Positions 26,692-36,532 of a stretch of 64,000 nucleotides of DNA are shown here, piece by piece; within the stretch, counting starts at the first letter, position 1; every line of letters begins with the position of its first letter. Position numbers and translations under genes: made by a program. The notes under the pieces were generated by a model. The model made no database searches. It saw only the letters and a program-made list of their open reading frames with translations, and was not told the DNA's origin. Source of the DNA: Hippopus hippopus (Eukaryota > Mollusca > Bivalvia > Cardiida > Cardiidae); the NCBI GenBank assembly GCA_946811185.2, contig OX328102.1, forward strand, positions 18,353,194 to 18,417,193. The letters run 5' to 3'.

Positions 26692-27705
26692 GGTCTACAG
26701 CCCCTATCTCATCGGTAAACGTCAACATTTTTGTAAAGGCTATGGGGCCAATATTGGCAGCATCCGTCTATTAAGGTATTGCCATCCTAACGCTTCTAGT
26801 GCAACATGGAATAAAATTTCTTATTAGTTGATAAATAAGGATTTATACTGATATAATATTTTTGCTCATTTCTAACCGACCAGAAATTCATTTGTTCTCT
26901 ATCTTGAAATTATTTGATGATATTTTTGTTAGTTTCTGAAAAGGGAGGTAATTATTATCTCCCTTTGCAATGAGAACAGAGTGGCTTTAGATTTATAAAT
27001 GATAATTCTAAGAAGGAAAAAATGGAAAAAGTGGCTTGGTCAAAGTATTACAACAATACTCATTTTTAATCATAGCAAAATTTTTAGGATAATATTATTG
27101 TGGAAATAGCTGTTTTTCATTAGAATGGTACTACCTTAATATAAGAGTTAGAGGCTGTAGACTTACTAACTCATCGGTAAGTATTGTGTAACATCGACAC
27201 TTTCATAAAGGCTGTTGGGCCAATCTTGGCAGCTTCCATCTTTCAATATACGAATTAGGGGCTGTAGACGGTAAATATGGCTCAAAAGATGGGTTTGCCT
27301 TTGAAGAGGTAAAAAACATGTTTCAAAAAGAATTTTTGAAACTTAAGAATATGTGGTAAAAGTTTAAACTAATGGAAAATATGCACTTAGTTTATTTAGC
27401 AACCTGCTGAATAGATTTGCTGCAGGTATCTTTGAGAATACTCTTGTAAAAGAGGCATTTTCAATATTCATTTTAAGGATTACGACCTCTAACTCATCAG
27501 TAAATATCATGTAACATCGATGTTTATGTTAAGGCTATTTGCCCAATCTTGGCAGCTTTCATCTTTTAATATGAGAGTTAGGGGCCGTAGACTCGCTTAC
27601 TCATCGGTACATAACATGTAACATCGACGTTTTCATACAAGCTATTTGGCCAATCTTGGCAGCTTCCATCTTTTAATATGAGAGTTAGGGGCCATAGACC
27701 TTAAT
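26692..27705. repeat. Four copies of a ~110-bp TIR repeat, partly head to tail
   Basis: The unit reads GTCTACAGCCCCTAACTCAT, CGGTAA..., AACATCGACGTTTTCAT, GGCCAATCTTGGCAGCTTCC, then ATGAGAGTTAGGGGC(T/C)GTAGAC. The ends are inverted copies of each other (GTCTACAGCCCCTAA / TTAGGGGCTGTAGAC). Copies lie near 26692-26785, 27145-27271, 27478-27594 and 27590-27705; the last two share a terminus. The stretch between the first two (26786-27140) holds nothing I recognise. Confidence 0.75.
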
Positions 27706-27750
27706 TTGAATATGTGGAAAATCAGGAATATGCCTTTTGCCACAATATTT

Positions 27751-28765
27751 TTATGCCCCCACCATGAAATGGCAGAAGGGCATATAGAGTTACCTGTGTC
27801 CATCTCTGTGTGTGGGTGTGTGTGTGTGTGTGTGTGTTAGTGTGTTAGTGCGTGTGTGCATTAGTGTGTGTGTCCCATTCTTGTCCGGAGCATAACTTCT
27901 ACATTTATCAATGGATTTCAAAATAATTTTGCACACTTGTTCTCCTTAACAAGTACTAGTGTCATGCGAAAAGTTGGTTTCGATACGCCCAAGGTCAAGG
28001 TCACAGTTGAAGGTCAAATGTTTAAATTGACCTTGTCCGGAGCATAACTTCTACATTTATCAATGGATTTCAAAAAAACTTCGCGCACTTGTTCTCCTTA
28101 ACAAGTACTAGTGTCATGCGAAAAGTTTGTTTCGATACGCCCAAGGTCAAGGTCACAGTTGAAGGTCAAATGTTTAAATTGACTGTTCAACTCAGTTTTA
28201 CATCCTGCTCAGCAAAATTATGATATGAAGATACAATTTTGGTTTTCAAAAAGACTCATCCAAAGAACTATGCCAGAGAATATTGAGGCTGCAACCTACC
28301 CTTCAACTATAGTCCAGTGTGATAATATTCGATCCAATTTGTTCCTGTCTCATAGAGGAAGTCCAACAAATTAATTATTATTGCTATATTTCTCACTCTC
28401 ATTCCTCAAGTTAAGATCTTAATAATCCTGAGTATAAGTAACCTTCAGTTGAAAGATTAAGGAAAATATTGCTCAAAACCAGCATTTTCTTCTTTTTCTC
28501 ACAAAGTTTTCTACCATATGCAATACAAACCATATAATTTATTGACTGCATATTGCTTTCAACTTGGACCAGTCCTCAATTTTGTTATCAGGTATAAATA
28601 ATCTTTTATCTGCTTGGCTATATATATAACAAACCTTCTTAACCCTGTCTAAGCTGTTATCCAAAACAACAATTTTCTGTAATACCTACTGATTCTCTCA
28701 TATGACATATCTGTGACCAATACCATTTAGCGGGGGCATCAGTGTCTCTGACACACCTATTTCTA
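27751..28765. mobile_element. Dispersed element with ATGCCCCC / GGGGGCAT ends
   Basis: Left end TTATGCCCCCACCATGAAAT and right end AGCGGGGGCATCAGTGTC are inverted. A (GT)n tract sits at 27812-27870 and two ~160-bp direct copies follow at 27872-28032 and 28033-28185 (GTCCGGAGCATAACTTCTAC ... CCAAGGTCAAGGTCACAG). No transposase is visible, so it is probably non-autonomous. A degenerate family A piece lies at about 28435-28590. Confidence 0.6.
27812..27870. repeat. (GT)n microsatellite, imperfect
   Basis: GTGTGGGTGTGTGTGTGTG with TTAGTGTG interruptions, inside the ATGCCCCC element. Confidence 0.9.
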
Positions 28766-28798
28766 GTTTAAGTAGTCTTCAACCTTACTCAAATGTAT

Positions 28799-29214
28799 TT
28801 AACTCTTCCTAATGGCAAATTTTTAGACTTGCCATTTGCCATTTGCAGATGACAAATGTAGGTCTTTGTATGAAATTGTCTTTGAAAGGGTAAAAATCTT
28901 CGTCAGAAGAGGAGAAAATGCTAGTATTCAGCATTTTCTCCTTTTACCAAAATGTTTTCAAAAGCTGTCTTACTCAAGGACTTTAATCCTTCGGCTGCTA
29001 AGCGCAACTCACTGACCTTTTGCAGACAATGTAGATCAAGATCAGACTGCTCAGAACATGCAGTCTGAACTTGGATCTACACTGTCCGAGAAGGATTTAT
29101 TATTTCCCAAAACAAAACTTTGAACTAGCAATATTCGGTTTTTTACTATCGAAATGAAAATTTCATACTAGTTTTTTAGCAGGAGTAAAACTTGGGCATG
29201 TGGTAAAGGGTTAA
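28799..29214. mobile_element. MITE family A interrupted by a family B copy
   Basis: The left part (28799-28982) has TTAACTCTTCCTAATGG, GAGGAGAAAATGC, CAGCATTTTCTCC and CTTACTCAAGGAC. The right part (29190-29214) is CTTGGGCATGTGGTAAAGGG then TTAA. The two halves join into one A element once the B copy at 28983-29190 is removed. Confidence 0.75.
28983..29190. mobile_element. MITE family B, nested in family A
   Basis: Starts TTAATCCTTCGGCTGCTAAG and ends TTTTTTAGCAGGAGTAAAA. Palindromic core: ATGTAGATCAAGATCAGACT / AGTCTGAACTTGGATCTACA. Confidence 0.85.
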
Positions 29215-29278
29215 AGACCAAGATGCCAATGCCTTGCTGAATCACCATTAATTCATTCATTCATTCATTGTGGTACAT

Positions 29279-29554
29279 GCCAAAGCCCTGTAGCTCAGTC
29301 GGTAGCATGCACGGCTTGAGAACAGGGGGTCGTGGGTTCAATCCCCGGCTCGGCCAATTTCTTTTAGAGGATTGATATTTTTCCTTGCGACAGGACTCAT
29401 TCCTCTCCCACCGCTGACCATTGTCTTGACAATGGTTATGTGGGAAAGCAGCCAGTGGCTTGGAAAGACTGTTGTGCAAAGCAAAGCATTGACAGGTGCA
29501 ATATAACCAAATTGATGTTGAAAACAGCATTAAACACTATACAATCAATCAATT
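29279..29554 (+). mobile_element. tRNA-derived SINE with intact 12-bp target duplication
   Basis: A tRNA-like head (CCTGTAGCTCAGTCGGTAGC, B box GGGTTCAATCCC) is followed by a body (GTGGGAAAGCAGCCAGTGGC) and a tail AACAGCATTAAACACTATAC, then (AATC)n. ATTGTGGTACAT flanks it on both sides (29267-29278 and 29555-29566). The head is one internal part of the SINE, not a separate tRNA gene, because its acceptor arms do not pair fully. Confidence 0.85.
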
Positions 29555-29646
29555 ATTGTGGTACATACATGTCTTTTACGTAGGTGTTAATTTTATGCTA
29601 AAATTATGTATATGTAGAATGATAAATTTTGTTTAAAGTTTATTAT

Positions 29647-29998
29647 TATGTCTCCCCCAGTCAAGGTCAGGAGGCATATTGTTTTTCTCCGTGTGTCCGT
29701 CCGTCTGTCCATCACAAATCGTGTCAGCTCTTTAACTCGAAAACCTTTTAAGATATTTTGATAAAACTTCACACATTTGTAAAGCACCATGAGACGAAGT
29801 GCCATGCACAAGAACCATAACTCTGGCTTTTATATTTTTAAGTTATTTCCCTTTGATTATTTTCCTTACTCATTTTACGTACAATTTCGTGTCCGCTCTA
29901 TAACTCAAAAACCGTTAGAGAAAAATGACCATTATTTCAGTTAGAAATTGCCTTGGTGACATATCAATCCTTCTGACACCAAAAAGGGGGGAGACATC
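29647..29998. mobile_element. Non-autonomous element with ATGTCTCCCCC ends
   Basis: TATGTCTCCCCCAGTCAAGG at the left mirrors AAAGGGGGGAGACATCAG at the right. The inside has two diverged copies of a TCGTGTC(A/C)GCTC(T/-) TAACTC motif. No coding capacity. Confidence 0.7.
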
Positions 29999-30050
29999 AG
30001 TTTTTTTGTAGAAAAACAAGTTCTAGTTATTCCTTTGAAATCTGTTGCAG

Positions 30051-30102
30051 GGAGGGAATGAGCTTGCCTATATGGAAATTGTGGGATGATTATGGACTCG
30101 AG
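30051..30102 (+). CDS. Candidate exon, amine-oxidase-like (continues 26155 or 24643 copy)
   Basis: A 52-nt candidate exon between TCTGTTGCAG and a GTAGGT donor. With one base completing the codon left by either upstream exon it reads (W)EGMSLPIWKLWDDYGLE. Together with the upstream ...LQVSSAS it follows the amine-oxidase pattern of a small-residue GAS-like motif and then NP-x-x-x-L-x-x-x-x-GL, at the right spacing. That match and the phase agreement are the main reasons for the call. The exit phase is 0. Confidence 0.45.
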
Positions 30103-30419
30103 GTAGGTTAAAGTTGTCAGTCAATTTTTAGCTGTACCATTGTTATAGTTTTCTAAATTCTCATGTATTTGGCTCAACAGAACTTTTATTAGTAGAGCTA
30201 GAGAAGGTTTTAGTGTATTTTTTGTTTCATCATTTTGTGCATAAAATCCCTGTCTGCAATGCACTTCATCTTAGCGGTATGGGCACAATAGGAGGAACAC
30301 TGGGTGCAAGACATTCATACTTGTCCTGTTTATACAAAGTTTTGCTAGGTTTGAGTTTCCGTATAAAATCTTTATATTTTCAGTGTGTTTCTTTCTGAAC
30401 ATTTATGACAGATTATAGG

Positions 30420-30608
30420 TTAACTCTTGAACATACAATCGCAACTTTTAAAAACCCTATGGCAAAAGAGGCTTTTGAAAACATGGTGGTGAAAGAAGAA
30501 AATGCTGGTAACCATATCATAGGTGAAAACTGTTATTTAATGCACATTTTATTTGTTGTCTTCAAGTTCGGACAAGTCTAAAATTTTTGTTGTTTGGGAA
30601 TGAGTTAA
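30420..30608. mobile_element. MITE family A, right palindrome arm deleted
   Basis: TTAACTCTTGAACATACAAT, GAAAACATGGTGG, then ACAAGTCTAAAATTTTTGTT and GAGTTAA. The CCTTTTCCCACAATG arm is missing. Confidence 0.65.
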
Positions 30609-30767
30609 AGCAATTAGGAAATGACAGTTTTAAACTTTTTCACAGTATAGAAGTTCATGAACAATGAAAAAGCAAATTTAATGTTTGGAAGGATTTGTAT
30701 GTAAAGCCTATATTTTCAAATTAAGCATTAAAAATTCTTTTGATGAATGAGAATGCTTTACCTTAGT

Positions 30768-31550
30768 ATAAAGTTAATATAAACAAGTGAAGCTCAGATA
30801 ACTGATGGTAGGAATTTCCATTATATACATTGTGGCCAGGGACAGGGGTTAAAACCAAAAAATTGAAGTTTCAACTATCAGGTTGCTGGCAAAACTGCAG
30901 TTGTAAAGAGTAGAAATATTCATTAATTATCCAGTAAAAAGTTCTAACATGTAAGCTTTAACTCAAGAAGACCTACAGACGGCAAAATCTAGCTGCTGAC
31001 AATATCTTCCTTGAACTAAATGTAAACTCTTACATTAAATAGGCATTATGGCATAAAGTAACAAATTCAGTTGAAATTAGATTGAAACTCCTGGAAAACC
31101 TACCTTTAGTATAAACACATTTAACTCTTTACAATACGATAAAATTTTAGACTGGTCCAAATTGAAAGCATTTGCAGACGACAAATTAAAGATGGTTCAA
31201 ATGCTTGAAGTTGTCCTTCATAGAGTAGAAAACATTGTGGGAAAAGGAGAAAATGCTGGTTACCCGCAATTTCTTCTTTTTCCAGAATGTTTTCAAAAGG
31301 CCTCTTCCCAAGGGTCGTTAAACCCAGGATTGTTTGGTAAAGGGTTAAACTGCTATCTAGGTTAAAAATAAATCAGAGTTCAACTAAAAGTTCATAAATA
31401 AAACATCTTACGTTAGGTTCCTATAGGCAAGTGAGGATCGGCAGACTGATAGTTGGAATTTCCATTACCGATACATGCATTGTGGCCAGGGACAGGGGTT
31501 TTATAAAACAAATGGAAGTTTCAACTATCAGGTTGCTGTCAATAACATTT
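30768..31550. repeat. Two direct copies of a ~130-bp block
   Basis: 30811-30895 and 31457-31546 share GGAATTTCCATTA, CATTGTGGCCAGGGACAGGG and GAAGTTTCAACTATCAGG. The block GCCAGGGACAGGGG also occurs, inverted, in every satellite unit (CCCCCTGTCCCTGGC), so satellite-related sequence exists outside the array. A family A copy (31131-31348) sits between them. Confidence 0.65.
31131..31348. mobile_element. MITE family A
   Basis: TTAACTCTTTACAATACG at the left, GAAAACATTGTGGGAAAAGG centre, GGTAAAGGGTTAA at the right. Confidence 0.85.
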
Positions 31551-31954
31551 TCAAATTATATGTAACTACATCAAATATACATAAAGTATGAAAGTGTAAA
31601 GTTCATTTCAAGGTCAGACATAACAAAGCATCAAAAAAGAGATCATTTACACAACTTCTGTACATGAATTTCACTTCAAAAACAAGAAATTTCACATATC
31701 AGGTTGCACAAAATAACGTTCATTTTTTTTGTAAATAGGTCAAATGCATATCATGGTATAAAAAAAAACTTTCCTACAGTTGAATTAGGCTGCTGGCAAA
31801 AAATCATTTATATTTTTAACAGCATCTTCTCTTTTTTCCCCACAATGTTTTCTTTCGTTTAGAGAAGGTTTTAAAAGAAAATGGTCATCATACATGCTTC
31901 ATTTAATTTGTCGTCTGAAGTGCTTTCATTATGGAGGAGTCTGAGATTAGAGAT

Positions 31955-32183
31955 TTAACCCTTTTCCACATAGTCCAGACTTTCAATAACCCTCACAAAG
32001 AAGGCTTTTGAAAACATAGTGGGAAAAGGAGAAAATACTGGTAACAAGCATTTTTTCCTTTTCCCACTATGCATTCTACCCTTTCAAAAACAAATTCTGT
32101 CACAACAGCCGCATTTAAGTTGTTGTCTGCAAATGCTTTGAATTTGGACAAGTCCAAATTTTGGTCGTTTGGTAAAGTATTAC
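31955..32183. mobile_element. MITE family A with covarying arms
   Basis: TTAACCCTTTTCCACATAG at the left, TTTGGTAAAGTATTA at the right. The left arm reads CATAGTGGG and the right arm CCCACTATG, a matched change relative to CATTGTGGG / CCCACAATG. Confidence 0.85.
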
Positions 32184-32464
32184 TTAAGGTCTTTATCAGC
32201 AAATCAAACTTTGTACACTTCGTTCCCATGATGTGAATATCTTGCATCTCTGTTCCTAGTACAGCTGGATTCTTGGCTCTTCATGCTGTGTTGTGTCAAA
32301 ATGAATGAAAAAAACAAGTACCAGAAAACCTCTTCATAACAAACTCTAATAACTTTCTAAAATTTTCTAAATTCAAAATTGTTTTTGTTTGTATATTTTT
32401 CATGCTTATTTCATACTTCAGAGGAGCTTTTGTGGACAGTGCTATCCCCACATTGATAACCTAG

Positions 32465-32552
32465 GTACCGGCCTGCAAAAGTGTACCTGATATGGCCAAT
32501 GTACAGAGAGGATATAGGGCCTTATGCCTTTTCTGTTGCAAAGTATTTGCAG
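32465..32552 (+). CDS. Weak candidate exon before a GTAAAG donor
   Basis: Between AACCTAG and GTAAAG one frame reads ...VYLIWPMYREDIGPYAF and then ...VAKYLQ, which is protein-like. Its phase does not follow the exon at 30051-30102 without a further exon. Another frame here is also open. No family is recognised. An alternative shorter exon, 32422-32464 (after CTTCAG), would keep phase but has a poor donor. Treat as a lead only. Confidence 0.2.
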
Positions 32553-32739
32553 GTAAAGATGGTACTGTCATGGAGTGTGTTGGGTACCCTGGTGCAGAGA
32601 TCATCTATAGATATTATAGGATCCCTGCCTAGTCTTATTAAAACCTCAACCCAAACAATTTACTTTTCATATTTGCGCCCGTCTCTCATGTAAGACTGTC
32701 AGGCCAAGGCATGTTGGAAAACATTGTAATATAACCCCA

Positions 32740-33175
32740 TAGTGACATCAACATGGCTATTTACATGCTGACACCCATATTGAATGGAGCAGGGAAGAAA
32801 ATGGCCATCAACATGCCTAGAGAAAAAGCTCCTCCCTATATTGGCCACACTGCGCTAAGTGGACAGTCTTGTCTGATGTCTGGAGTGTATAAAATAAATC
32901 TTATATATTGTGTCAGCATATTAGGTAATGGTTTCTACTTATTCCCATACAGACTTTTTTGTTTTGATCTTTGAGGAAAAAAAGGACACAGCAGAGAGTA
33001 GAATGGTTATTACAAAGCTGACACCAAAATGAGCATTTGTTTTGAAAAAAATGACCATGAACATGCCTGTAATATATTCGCTAAAATATTGGCCACACCG
33101 TGCTATGTGAACAGTCTTATCTGGTTGAATGTTTGGTGTGTAATACAGAATGCAATATTGCGTCAGCTTAAAGGG
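32740..33175. repeat. Two diverged direct repeats of ~190 bp
   Basis: 32740-32930 and 32995-33175 share GCTGACACCxAxAT, ATGxCCATxAACATGCCT, ATTGGCCACAC(T/C)G and ATTG(T/C)GTCAGC in the same order. No function recognised. Confidence 0.6.
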
Positions 33176-33482
33176 AAAGGAATTAAATAAATTTTACATT
33201 AATGAAGTTATTTCTTATCATCAAAATTTGTAATTCTTTGAGAGCAACAGGCTAAATCAAATGACCACTTTGGCCTATTTAGGGATGTGGATGTAGTTCC
33301 TTACCTCTGTTTTTGTTTAATTTTAGGTAAAGTACAGATCTAGAGCAAAACAGACAGACTATGGAAGGCAAAACTGTGATGATTTGTGAAAGTTGACCCA
33401 TTGGTGATATACAATATACAAGTGTAAAAATTAAGTCCCAGCGATTACCACAACATTCTTCACATCCCTACTGTAGACAGAT

Positions 33483-33574
33483 TAACTCTTTGAAAACACC
33501 AAAAAAGTAGGCTTGTCCTAATTGAAAGTGTTTGCAGACGACATATTAAAAATCTGTCACTCAAATGCAGTGTG
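33483..33574. mobile_element. MITE family A fragment
   Basis: TTAACTCTTTGAAAACACC, GGCTTGTCCTAATTGAAAG and TTTGCAGACGACATATTAAA are the family's outer arm; the palindromic centre is absent. Confidence 0.55.
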
Positions 33575-33650
33575 ATGCAGTTTTTAACTGCATCACACCC
33601 CATTTGTGTGATAGATCTTAAATATCAAACACAACCAGTGTCATAATGGA

Positions 33651-34060
33651 CATTAGAGGTGTACTATACTCCACATAAAGCCATATGGCTAGCTTTTTAA
33701 CAGACACACAGTGATTGCAGTACAATCCTGGCAGTCTGAAACACCTTCTTACAGTAATGACTAACCTACTAAACAGCAAACCTCCTGAATGCCATTTGGT
33801 TGTAATTGGTGACTTTAATGTTGACTGGACAAAACCTAGTACAGAGAAGAGACAGTTGAAGAATCTCCTCACCCATCAACACGGCCTGCGACAAGTTGTA
33901 CAAGGACCAACCAAAGATGATGTCACATGTGTAGACTTGATCTTCACAGACATACAAGATGCTACTAGTGGAACATTAGAGGTGTACTATTCTCCGCATA
34001 AAGCCATATGGCTAGCGTTTTAACAGACACACAGTGATAGCAGTACAATCGTGGCAGTTC
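33651..34060. repeat. ~88-bp direct repeats flanking the LINE fragment
   Basis: 33651-33738 and 33973-34060 share ATTAGAGGTGTACTAT, CATAAAGCCATATGGCTAGC and TTTTAACAGACACACAGTGA. They are ~322 bp apart and overlap the 3' end of the endonuclease frame, so they look like a tandem duplication of the LINE piece rather than target duplications. Confidence 0.8.
33715..34023 (+). pseudogene. LINE endonuclease (EEP) domain fragment
   Basis: A 102-codon frame matching the C-terminal half of the apurinic-like endonuclease of non-LTR retrotransposons. It has the strand ECHLVVIGDFNVDW (GDFN catalytic Asp/Asn), then GLRQVVQGPT, VDLIFT (Asp of the IDLIF motif) and the terminal YYSPHKAIWLAF, where family members normally have S-D-H. 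The catalytic Asp-His pair is therefore broken (Asp to Pro). No N-terminal half of the domain and no reverse transcriptase adjoin it. Flanking direct repeats suggest local duplication. The fragment is dead, and the clade (CR1, jockey or RTE type) cannot be settled by eye. Confidence 0.8.
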
Positions 34061-34149
34061 GGCAGCAAGACATATTGATGTTGATAGACGGTTAGGCTGC
34101 AGCATCAGTAACAAGAAAGACTGTATTTTTGTTAGTTTAATAATTTCAG

Positions 34150-34262
34150 TTTTTAGCTCCACTGGACGAAGTCTAGCGGGGCTTATGTCATGGGCTGTAG
34201 TCCGTTGTGTGTCTGTCTGTCCATCCATCAGTCCGTGCGTAAACCTTTTAGATCACAAGTAA
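34150..34262. repeat. Dispersed repeat starting TTTTTAGCTCCACTGG
   Basis: TAGCTCCACTGGACGAAGTC, GGGGCTTATGTCATGGGC and a run of (GTCT)n. I take it as the end of a dispersed element; its partner end is not seen. From here to 34915 nothing else is recognised. Confidence 0.4.
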
Positions 34263-34916
34263 CATAATATATCCATTGAGCTACCCAGGCAGGTGCTAGA
34301 AATTCCAACACTTTAGCCTATAGCTAGCTGCTTGAAATAGCAGCCATGTGGCGGCATATATTGTGACGACGACACTCTTGTTTACCCATTTCATCCATAT
34401 TTTATGAAACTATAATCATTTTTGCATTTTCTTGCCAAATGTTGCCCCTGACGACTGCAAGGCTGCACAAATTAAAAAACCCTTGAGTTTTTCTATCACC
34501 TATACCATATAATTTACGTTGGTAATTTGTCTGTGTTTACACAGCTGAGCCATTCTACAAACTTTCAAGTTTTTACAGTGCTTTTTCTCTCTTGCTGTAA
34601 GGATGCATCTTTAAATAAATCACGAAGTCTTTTACAAAGCTCTCTTTGTACCATTCTGTGGTGATTTTTTGACTAAAACATGGCAAATGCTCTTGTGAAT
34701 ATAGAATTTGTTAACAACAGTCATGAAGGGTTGAGCCTAACAATGGACACATATTTGTAGAAAGTAGAATACTCACATTTTAGGCATATAAAAGAAAAAC
34801 GCGGTTTAGCAATTTCAAATTTCCTCACAATGTTTTATGACCACCAGTATTCTTAACTTTCATTTCTACCTATTTTGATTTGTCGCTGCAAGTTCTTTCG
34901 ATTTGGATCAGTCTTA

Positions 34917-35142
34917 TAATCCTTTTTAGCATACAATCACGACTTTTAACGTCTTTGAGGAAGAGTAGTTTTTGAATCATTTTTTGAAAAGGTGAAATTG
35001 CTTGTTACCAGCATTTTCTCCTTTTCCCACAATGTTTTCTCATTGAAAACAAATGCCGTCATTTGGGTGGATTTCAATTTGTAATCTGCAAATAGTTTCA
35101 ATTTGGACCAGTCTAAAATTTTTCATTTGGTAAAGAGATAAC
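34917..35142. mobile_element. MITE family A, diverged
   Basis: TAGCATACAATCACGAC at the left, GTTACCAGCATTTTCTCC and CCCACAATGTTTTC in the centre, TCATTTGGTAAAGAGATAA at the right. Confidence 0.7.
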
Positions 35143-35262
35143 TTGTAAGCAAAGTGTTAGTCAATACATGTATTTTGCTTGAAATCTATTTCAACTATTG
35201 ATAATGCATTACCTTTCATGTGAGCTAAATGACCATAGATGTCGATGGCAATGAAACTCCAT

Positions 35263-35492
35263 TTAACCCTTTACCACATAATGCAGACTTTGAATGACCC
35301 TTGGGAGAAAAAACTTTTGAAAACATTGTGGGAAAAGGAGAAAATGCTGGTAACCACCATTTTCTGCTATTCCCACAATGTTATCTACCCTTTCAAAGAA
35401 AAATCGCACCATTTGAGCCACACTGAAATTATTGTCTGCAAATGCTTTCAGTTTAGACAAGGCTAAAATTTCGTCATCTAGTAAAGGGTTAA
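35263..35492. mobile_element. MITE family A
   Basis: TTAACCCTTTACCACATAAT at the left, CATCTAGTAAAGGGTTAA at the right, centre GCTGGTAACCACC. Confidence 0.85.
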
Positions 35493-35531
35493 AAAAAAAA
35501 GAAATGAAGTACATGTAGTTTGTTTTTCAAA

Positions 35532-35735
35532 TAACCCATTACCAAAACACCAAAATTTCAGACTTGTCCAAGTGGTAAACATTTTCAGATGACGAATGTG
35601 GTTTTGAAAGTATGAAAAACATTGTGGGAAAAGGAGTAAGTTAGGTTACTTGCATTTTCTCTTTTTCCTAGAATGTTTTTAGAAGCCATCTACCAGCAGG
35701 TCAATAAAACTTGCAATTGTTTGTTACAGGGTTTG
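35532..35735. mobile_element. MITE family A, diverged
   Basis: TAACCCATTACCAAAACACC at the left; GAAAAACATTGTGGGAAAAG; GTTTGTTACAGGGTTT at the right. Confidence 0.65.
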
Positions 35736-35809
35736 AACCAAAGTTGATTTTCCTACACTGAATATTTTCCATTTGTTTTCACATTGGTTAATCTCTCTGT
35801 TACACAGAT

Positions 35810-36014
35810 TGACCTTCACCCTTTATTAGACGACAAATTTGAAGATGACAACGTGTATGTGGCTCAACTGATGGAATTTGTCTTTCAAGGGAAGAATAGA
35901 CTGGGAAAAAGGAGAAAATTCTGGTTACCAACGTTTTCTCCTTTTGCCACAATGATTATAGACAATCTTTTACTCAGGGTCATTTAAGCATAGGATTGTG
36001 TGGTATACGGTTAA
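35810..36014. mobile_element. MITE family A, diverged
   Basis: CCCTTTATTAGACGACAAA at the left; GAGAAAATTCTGGTTACC; TTGTGTGGTATACGGTTAA at the right. Confidence 0.65.
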
Positions 36015-36054
36015 TTTTCAGCTCTGTCCATAATGTGTGTTGGGATACTCTAAT

Positions 36055-36318
36055 AAACGTGTTTGAAAACATTGTGGGAAAAGAAACAAATGCTAGTTTG
36101 CTAAACTTTTTACTTGATAATAAAAAAAAATTCAGACCTGTCCAAATTAAAAGACTTTGCAGATGATATAATGCACCAAACACGGCTCAAATGATGGATT
36201 TAGATGTTTTTTTTTTTTGAAATGGCAGAAAACACTGTGGGTAATGGAAAGTAGCATTTTTCTTCTTTTCCTACAATGTGTTCAAGAATCTTCCAACACA
36301 GGGTCATAAAAACACGTT
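36055..36318. mobile_element. Decayed MITE family A pieces
   Basis: GTTTGAAAACATTGTGGGAA at 36060 and AACACTGTGGGTAATGG with TTTCCTACAATGTGTTC at 36230-36285 are two overlapping A relics without clean ends. Confidence 0.5.
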
Positions 36319-36529
36319 TAACTCATTCATGGCCAATGTCGCCTTGGATTGGTTTTGCAGATGGCGTAGATCAAGATCAGACTGCACAAAACGTGCAGTC
36401 TGATCTTTGATCTACTTCTTCCGCTACCAGATGTTCGTTTTTTACTAGAGTCAGCTCCAAACGCAAAGTAAATTTACTTAAAAGCCTTCGAAAAAAGAAG
36501 AATGCTTTTAATTTGGCAGTGAAAGAGTT
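36318..36529. mobile_element. MITE family B
   Basis: TTAACTCATTCATGGCCAAT at the left; core GATCAGACTGCACAAAACG / CGTGCAGTCTGATC; TTGGCAGTGAAAGAGTT at the right. Confidence 0.75.
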
Positions 36530-36532
36530 GTT

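Noticed and set aside
29284..29357. tRNA gene (also at 42722-42800 reverse and 41405-41490 reverse)
   Set aside because: A and B boxes are good but acceptor and anticodon stems do not pair properly, and each is followed by a SINE body and tail with target duplications.
33301..33390. Exon after the strong acceptor TTTGTTTAATTTTAG
   Set aside because: Only one of three frames is open, for about 20 codons, with no donor and no similarity to the upstream exons.
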